Positions 6,338-9,590 of a DNA stretch of 9,590 nucleotides are shown piece by piece. The notes under the pieces were generated by a model. It worked only from the letters and a program-made list of their open reading frames with translations, did not search any database and was not told the origin of the DNA. Where the stretch lies: assembly GCA_017940445.1 (NCBI GenBank), contig JAGAYQ010000461.1:1-9590 (forward strand), in the 5' to 3' direction. Each line of letters begins with the position of its first letter. Within the stretch, counting starts at the first letter, position 1. The stretch comes from Pyramidobacter sp. (GTDB lineage: Bacteria; Synergistota; Synergistia; Synergistales; Dethiosulfovibrionaceae). The position numbers and the translations under genes were made by a program.

Positions 6338-6501
6338 GATGGCGTTTGAAAAACGTGACCGGCTCGCATTATCAGTACGTCCATGGGACAAAGCCCGGCA
6401 AGGTGACGATCCCCAATCACCCAGGAGACCTTGATCCCAGGACCGCAAAATCCGTCCTGCGGCAGGCCGGGATTTCATTCCCCGGCCAGAAAGACAGATG
6501 A
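6328..6501 (+). CDS. hicA: HicA mRNA-interferase toxin, short at the N-terminus
   Basis: 57-residue frame, MRDGWRLKNVTGSHYQYVHG and onward, with the family hallmarks: GW near the start, the catalytic His in GSH (H14), a TKPGKVTIPNH strand and the closing helix SVLRQAGIS. HicA is a small double-stranded-RNA-binding-fold ribonuclease that cuts mRNA and is held in check by HicB. Typical members have about 10 more residues before GW (the first helix). Here the only possible start is the ATG at 6328, which lies in the right arm of a palindrome and has no ribosome site, and no ATG, GTG or TTG occurs upstream before the in-frame stop at 6274-6276. It is probably 5'-truncated by that element and may be inactive. 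The gap to hicB is 19 bases. The identity is clear; the activity is doubtful. Confidence 0.85.
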   Translation: MRDGWRLKNVTGSHYQYVHGTKPGKVTIPNHPGDLDPRTAKSVLRQAGISFPGQKDR

Positions 6502-6520
6502 ATCGAGAGGAGGCATCCCT

Positions 6521-6928
6521 ATGAACCTTATTTATCCTGCCTGCTTCTATCCCTGCGCTGAAACAAAAGGAGCTTATACGGTCGTCGTGCCTGATCTGCC
6601 CGGCTGCGTGACGCAGGGACGCGACCTTGCCGAGGCTATTTTTCTTGCGCAGGACGCAGCTTCCGGGTGGGTGTTCGACGAACTTGAAGAAGGCCGTCCC
6701 GCTCCGGCCGCCAGCCAGATGAAAGACGTGCGCGCCGACGAATATGAAAACGGCTTTGTCAGCCTGATCGTGCTTGACATGGACACTTACGCCGAGAAGT
6801 ACGGCAAAAAGGCCGTGCGCAAGAACGTCACGCTCCCAGCCTGGCTGAACGCAACGGCGGAAGCGCGTCACATCAACTTCTCTCAGGTGCTTCAGGAAGC
6901 CCTGATGGAGAAAGTCCGGGAAGGATGA
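6521..6928 (+). CDS. hicB: HicB-family antitoxin
   Basis: 135-residue antitoxin. The N-terminal domain (about residues 1-60) shows the HicB pattern YTVVVPDLPGCVTQGRDLAEA followed by the A-x-D/E-A helix (LAQDAASGWVFDELEEG); it is a degenerate RNase-H-like fold that masks HicA. The C-terminal part (about 98-133, RKNVTLPAWLNATAEARHIN, then FSQVLQEAL) looks like a ribbon-helix-helix DNA-binding domain that would repress the operon. The start is supported by GAGAGGAGG at 6505-6513, a strong site, in contrast with none for hicA. The gene is complete. With the toxin apparently damaged, the antitoxin may persist alone or neutralise HicA made elsewhere; that is an inference. Confidence 0.93.
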   Translation: MNLIYPACFYPCAETKGAYTVVVPDLPGCVTQGRDLAEAIFLAQDAASGWVFDELEEGRPAPAASQMKDVRADEYENGFVSLIVLDMDTYAEKYGKKAVRKNVTLPAWLNATAEARHINFSQVLQEALMEKVREG

Positions 6929-6974
6929 ACCGTTCCGAACAGCCTCGGTTCATCGCTCCACAGCCATGGTCCAG

Positions 6975-7094
6975 ATACACAAAACGGCAAGCCGCAGCGC
7001 GTTCGCGCGGCTTGCCGTTTTGTCTTTTCGTCCGCCGCTGAAAGCTCTGAGGCTCTATGACTCGCGTTTCGCTTCGGGGCGCAGACCGCGTTCC
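6975..7094. repeat. 120-bp intergenic repeat, copy B
   Basis: Matches 2449-2568 at 119 of 120 positions. It lies between hicB (+) and the LysR gene (-), a convergent junction. Right after the repeat, CGCGTTCC (7087-7094) pairs with GGAACGCG (7105-7112), a hairpin absent in copy A. The stretch 7113-7167 has nothing I can identify. Confidence 0.95.
6979..7026. terminator. Bidirectional terminator hairpin inside repeat copy B
   Basis: Same arms as copy A, here with one mismatch (GCCGCA) near the loop: 6979-6994 pairs with 7004-7019, followed by GTCTTTT. It suits the convergent hicB / LysR junction, since it can stop transcription arriving from either side. Confidence 0.8.
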
Positions 7095-7167
7095 CTGAGG
7101 GGGTGGAACGCGTGGGAGAGCTGCGGCCGCTCGAAGGCCGGCGGGCGGGGATGGAGCGGCGGGGCAT

Positions 7168-7216
7168 AAAAAACGCTCCCGGCCGTTTGAGTTCATTGTA
7201 TCCCCGGCCGGGAGCG
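7168..7216 (-). terminator. Rho-independent terminator of the LysR operon
   Basis: Arms cgctcccggcc (7174-7184) and ggccgggagcg (7206-7216) pair perfectly over 11 bp. On the minus strand the hairpin is followed by six T (7173-7168). It closes the minus-strand operon about 55 bases after the regulator's stop codon. Its 3' half and neighbouring bases resemble the terminator after the second LysR gene at 8660-8703. Confidence 0.88.
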
Positions 7217-7271
7217 ATGTAAAATTCTGTTTTCTGATGAACGATAAGTTTTAGTTATCTTCGTTTGAGCT

Positions 7272-8165
7272 TCAGCGTGATCCTGCCTTGCCGAGGGCGC
7301 CTGCCAGGCGGCTGATCTCGCGCTCCAGCTCGGGGGCCTTGGCCGACGAGCGTTTCCAGACGAAGCCCGTTTTCAGCGCCATGGGCTCGGCCAGAGGGAT
7401 CTCGGCGATCTGAGGCCAGGCACTCGCCAGTCCGCGGCAGAGGAAGGCCGCAGCGGCGCCTTCGCCGACGAACTCGAGCACGGAGAAGATCTGCGCGGCG
7501 TAGCAGACGATGCGCGGGGTCTGCTCCTGACGCCGGAAGTAGTCGAGGACGAGGCTGGTGAAGTAGAATTTGTCGTCGAACAGGGCCAGAGGCGTGCCGG
7601 CGATCTGCGCGGCGCTTTCGATGCGCTCGGCACCGGCCAGCGGCGAAGTTTCGTGCACGCAGAAGACGACTTCCTTGCTATCCAGTCCGATCACGCCGTA
7701 CTCATCGGCAGGCAGGTCGTCGACGGGCATGAGGGCGAAGTCGAGCAGATTTTCGTCGAGCATGTGCAAAAGCCGCGGCCGTCCGCCTTCGACGAGGTGG
7801 ACGCTGAGGCCGCCGCCTTCGCCGTCGAGCGTGCGGTACAGCTTCTGCGTGATGCCCGCGCCGGCCATGGGCGTGGAACCGAAGCGCAGCACGGCGGAAC
7901 CGAGGCGCTTGCGCTCGGCCATGGTCTCGACGATGGCGTCGCTCTGTCCCAGCAGGGCGCGTCCCTCGCGGTAGAGGTATTCGCCGTCAGGCGTGAGGAC
8001 GAAGCCGCGCTCGTTGCGGTCGAGCAGGGCCATGCCGAACTCGTTCTCCAGCGCCTGGATGGCGAGGGAGACGGAAGGCTGCGAGACGTGCAGCGCCTCT
8101 GCTGCGCGCGTGATGTTCTTGTACCGGCAGGCGGCGCAGAAGTACTGGAGCTGAAAAAACTTCAT
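7272..8165 (-). CDS. LysR-family transcriptional regulator
   Basis: 297-residue regulator of the LysR type, which binds DNA through an N-terminal winged helix-turn-helix (about residues 1-60: MKFFQLQYFCAACRYKNITR, then AAEALHVSQPSVSLAIQALE and LLDRNERGFVLTPDGE) and senses a small molecule through a C-terminal two-lobed domain. Visible landmarks of the effector domain are LRFGSTPMAGAG, HLVEGGRPRLL and GFVWKRS. No clear ribosome site precedes the ATG; the gene starts only 17 bases after the upstream stop codon, so translational coupling is likely. It is the last gene of a minus-strand operon behind two small membrane-protein genes. The ligand cannot be inferred. A close paralogue lies directly upstream at 8745-9590. 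Confidence 0.95.
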   Translation of the reverse strand: MKFFQLQYFCAACRYKNITRAAEALHVSQPSVSLAIQALENEFGMALLDRNERGFVLTPDGEYLYREGRALLGQSDAIVETMAERKRLGSAVLRFGSTPMAGAGITQKLYRTLDGEGGGLSVHLVEGGRPRLLHMLDENLLDFALMPVDDLPADEYGVIGLDSKEVVFCVHETSPLAGAERIESAAQIAGTPLALFDDKFYFTSLVLDYFRRQEQTPRIVCYAAQIFSVLEFVGEGAAAAFLCRGLASAWPQIAEIPLAEPMALKTGFVWKRSSAKAPELEREISRLAGALGKAGSR

Positions 8166-8182
8166 CGTTCAACAGCGGTGCG

Positions 8183-8467
8183 TTAGGCCGCCGCCGCGGA
8201 GCGCTCCATCGCCGTGTTGCGGAAGTAGAGCATCATGTCGGTGCAGACCATGCAGACGTTGATGAAGTAGAGCGTAATCACGCTCCAGTGAGCGCCGGTG
8301 AGCAGGCACTTGCCGATGCCGGCAGCATAGCCGACGACGATGACGGCGAGGAAGACGACGGACTTGCCCTTGCTGCTGTGCGACGTCCACGACTTGTAGA
8401 TGGAAATGGGCCACGCGGCCCCGAAGCAGACGAGCATGGTGATCTCAAGAAGCGATTTCAGAAACAT
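8183..8467 (-). CDS. Small three-helix membrane protein, PQ-loop/SemiSWEET-like
   Basis: 94 residues with three predicted membrane helices (about 5-22, 37-55 and 62-82). The first helix ends in AAWPISIYKSWTS and is followed by SSKGKSVVF, which resembles the proline turn and the S-x-K/G-x-S loop of PQ-loop proteins; bacterial SemiSWEET sugar transporters are single three-helix PQ-loop units of similar length that work as dimers. Transport of a small solute is therefore plausible but unproven. The start is the ATG at 8467 with AAAGGAA roughly 10 bases upstream. It is the middle gene of a putative operon: 52 bases after the 35-residue peptide and 17 bases before the LysR gene. The Ala-rich C-terminus (ERSAAAA) has no obvious role. 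Confidence 0.75.
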   Translation of the reverse strand: MFLKSLLEITMLVCFGAAWPISIYKSWTSHSSKGKSVVFLAVIVVGYAAGIGKCLLTGAHWSVITLYFINVCMVCTDMMLYFRNTAMERSAAAA

Positions 8468-8519
8468 GGTGAGTCAATTCCTTTCAGGAAAAATCAATTA
8501 TTTTGAACGGAGCTCAGCA

Positions 8520-8627
8520 CTACGCGCCGCAGTTCATCAGCAGGGAAACGATCGACATCACCACGGCGACGCCGATAAGGGCGGTCAGTCCGGCAGCGAT
8601 GACGCTGGCAAAAACAGTCTTGTTCAT
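8520..8627 (-). CDS. 35-residue hydrophobic membrane peptide
   Basis: A short frame, too small for routine gene calling, encodes MNKTVFASVIAAGLTALIGV and a further 15 residues ending LMNCGA. About residues 5-31 form one hydrophobic helix after a basic N-terminus, so it is a single-pass membrane peptide or a leader-like peptide. The start is well placed: AAAAAGGAG precedes the ATG at 8627 with a 9-base gap; an in-frame ATG six bases earlier sits too near that site. It precedes the PQ-loop-like gene by 52 bases on the same strand. Small subunits of transporters look like this (for example MetS-type peptides), but I do not recognise this family and assign no function. Confidence 0.65.
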   Translation of the reverse strand: MNKTVFASVIAAGLTALIGVAVVMSIVSLLMNCGA

Positions 8628-8659
8628 ACACATCCACTCCTTTTTCTTTGCTGCCGGCG

Positions 8660-8703
8660 AAATAATTCCCGGTCAGCGCGCGTATTGTAGCGCCGACCGG
8701 GAA
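8660..8703 (-). terminator. Terminator hairpin of the second LysR gene
   Basis: Arms TTCCCGGTC (8666-8674) and GACCGGGAA (8695-8703) pair over 9 bp and extend inward through GCGC/GCGC after one mismatch. On the minus strand TTATTT follows. The loop contains TACAAT on the minus strand, which could be a -10 for the small-peptide operon just downstream; no convincing -35 accompanies it. Confidence 0.65.
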
Positions 8704-8744
8704 CGCCTGTAAAATATCCGTTGTTAATGTACGATAACCGTGGT

Positions 8745-9590
8745 TTATGACGCGCCGCCCAGCTGAGACGCCAGGCTGCGGATCACGGGCTCCAGCTCCG
8801 CGGCGCGGGCGTCCTTTTTCCAGACGAAGCCCAGCTTCAGCGAGATCGGCTCGCGCAGCGGGATGGCGACGATGTCGGCAAACTCGGCGGCCGCGTCGCG
8901 ATTGAGGAACGCCGACGCCGTGCCGCTGCGCACGAACTGGATAACGGTGAAGATCTGCGCGGCCCGGGCGATGATGTTCGGCTCCAGCCCTTCCTTTTTG
9001 AAAAAGTCATGCAGCAGCCCGGCCAGATAGAACTCGTCGCTGAAGAAGGCCAGCGGCTCGCCGCCGATCTGCGCCGCGCTGTCGATCGCCTCCAGCTGCG
9101 CCAGCGGCGACGACGGATGCACGCAGAAGACGATCTCGCTGTCGCGCAGGTCGATGCAGCCGTACTTGTCGGGCGGCAGCTCGCGCGTGGCGACGAAGGC
9201 AAAGTCGATCAGGCCGTCGTCGAGCAGCTGAAGCAGCCGCGGCCGCCCGCCCTCGACGAGGTTGACGCTCAGCGGCGACCGGCCGGCCCCCAGCGCCCGG
9301 AACAGATCCTGCGTAAAGCCGGCGCCGGCCATCGGCGTGGAACCGAAGCGCAGCGACGCGGCGCCCAGGCGGCGGCGCTCCTCCATCGCCCCGGCCAGCA
9401 GATCGGTGCGGCTGAGGATGGCGCGCGCCTCGCGGCAGAAGAACTCGCCGTCGGGCGTGAGGACGAAGCCGCGCTCGCCCCGGTCGAGCAGACGCACGCC
9501 GAACTCGTTCTCCAGCGCCTGGATCGCCATCGACACCGCCGGCTGCGACACATGCAGCGCCTCTGCCGCGCGCGTGACGCTGCGATACGC
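8745..9590 (-). CDS. LysR-family transcriptional regulator, N-terminus outside the window
   Basis: 281 codons of a second LysR regulator; the frame is still open at the window edge and, aligned to the first LysR, about 13 N-terminal residues are missing. The visible part begins AYRSVTRAAEALHVSQPAVS (helix-turn-helix) and continues LLDRGERGFVLTPDGE, LRFGSTPMAGAG, NLVEGGRPRLL and GFVWKKD, the same landmarks in the same order as its neighbour. By eye, well over half of the positions are identical between the two, with most change in the effector domain (roughly residues 110-230). The pair likely arose by duplication and may now recognise different ligands. A terminator follows at 8660-8703. The upstream neighbours cannot be seen. 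Confidence 0.95.
   Translation of the reverse strand, partial: AYRSVTRAAEALHVSQPAVSMAIQALENEFGVRLLDRGERGFVLTPDGEFFCREARAILSRTDLLAGAMEERRRLGAASLRFGSTPMAGAGFTQDLFRALGAGRSPLSVNLVEGGRPRLLQLLDDGLIDFAFVATRELPPDKYGCIDLRDSEIVFCVHPSSPLAQLEAIDSAAQIGGEPLAFFSDEFYLAGLLHDFFKKEGLEPNIIARAAQIFTVIQFVRSGTASAFLNRDAAAEFADIVAIPLREPISLKLGFVWKKDARAAELEPVIRSLASQLGGAS

Noticed and set aside
6873..7196. Minus-strand frame of 107 codons over hicB's end and repeat copy B
   Set aside because: It is antisense to hicB and the repeat, crosses a terminator, and has low-complexity content.
7653..8186. Plus-strand frame of 177 codons
   Set aside because: It is antisense to the LysR gene and does not resemble any family.
8520..8627. 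Assigning the 35-residue peptide to the MetS transporter-subunit family
   Set aside because: It resembles it only in size and hydrophobicity, and no sodium-symporter gene is next to it.

Overview
The window looks like chromosomal sequence from a GC-rich bacterium. It mixes housekeeping-type and envelope genes with one insertion sequence and several families of short intergenic repeats. Signal peptides, an SLH-like plus SPOR-like envelope protein, a TFIIB-type zinc-ribbon membrane protein and the LysR regulators suggest an anaerobic, gut- or mouth-type lineage. Synergistota (for example Pyramidobacter-like) is my best guess, but it rests on style only: there is no rRNA or marker gene here to confirm it.

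Layout. 1-1260 (+): a zinc-ribbon protein with a C-terminal membrane anchor. 1261-1493: a 130-bp palindrome followed by a strong rho-independent terminator. 1519-2352 (-): a secreted propeller-like protein with its own promoter (2389-2416). 2449-2568: copy A of a 120-bp repeat. About 2732-4248: an IS30-family element carrying a transposase on the minus strand. 4393-6111 (+): an exported phosphodiester glycosidase with SLH-like and SPOR-like N-terminal parts. 6117-6210: a second copy of the terminator module seen after the first gene. 6249-6337: a palindrome that folds as a three-way junction and runs into the start codon of a short hicA toxin. 6328-6928 (+): hicA-hicB. 6975-7094: copy B of the 120-bp repeat. 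7174-8627 (-): an apparent operon of a 35-residue membrane peptide, a three-helix membrane protein with PQ-loop/SemiSWEET features, and a LysR regulator, closed by a terminator. 8745-9590 (-): a second LysR, clearly paralogous to the first, running off the window edge.

How it works together. The strongest functional units are the hicAB toxin-antitoxin pair and the (peptide)-(membrane protein)-LysR operon, next to a duplicated LysR whose downstream terminator is also homologous. The regulators probably sense a small molecule linked to the neighbouring membrane proteins, but no substrate can be read from sequence. The repeats occupy the spaces between transcription units and mostly form terminators. 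They explain most of the non-coding sequence, and the hicA toxin start shows that one of them has altered a gene.
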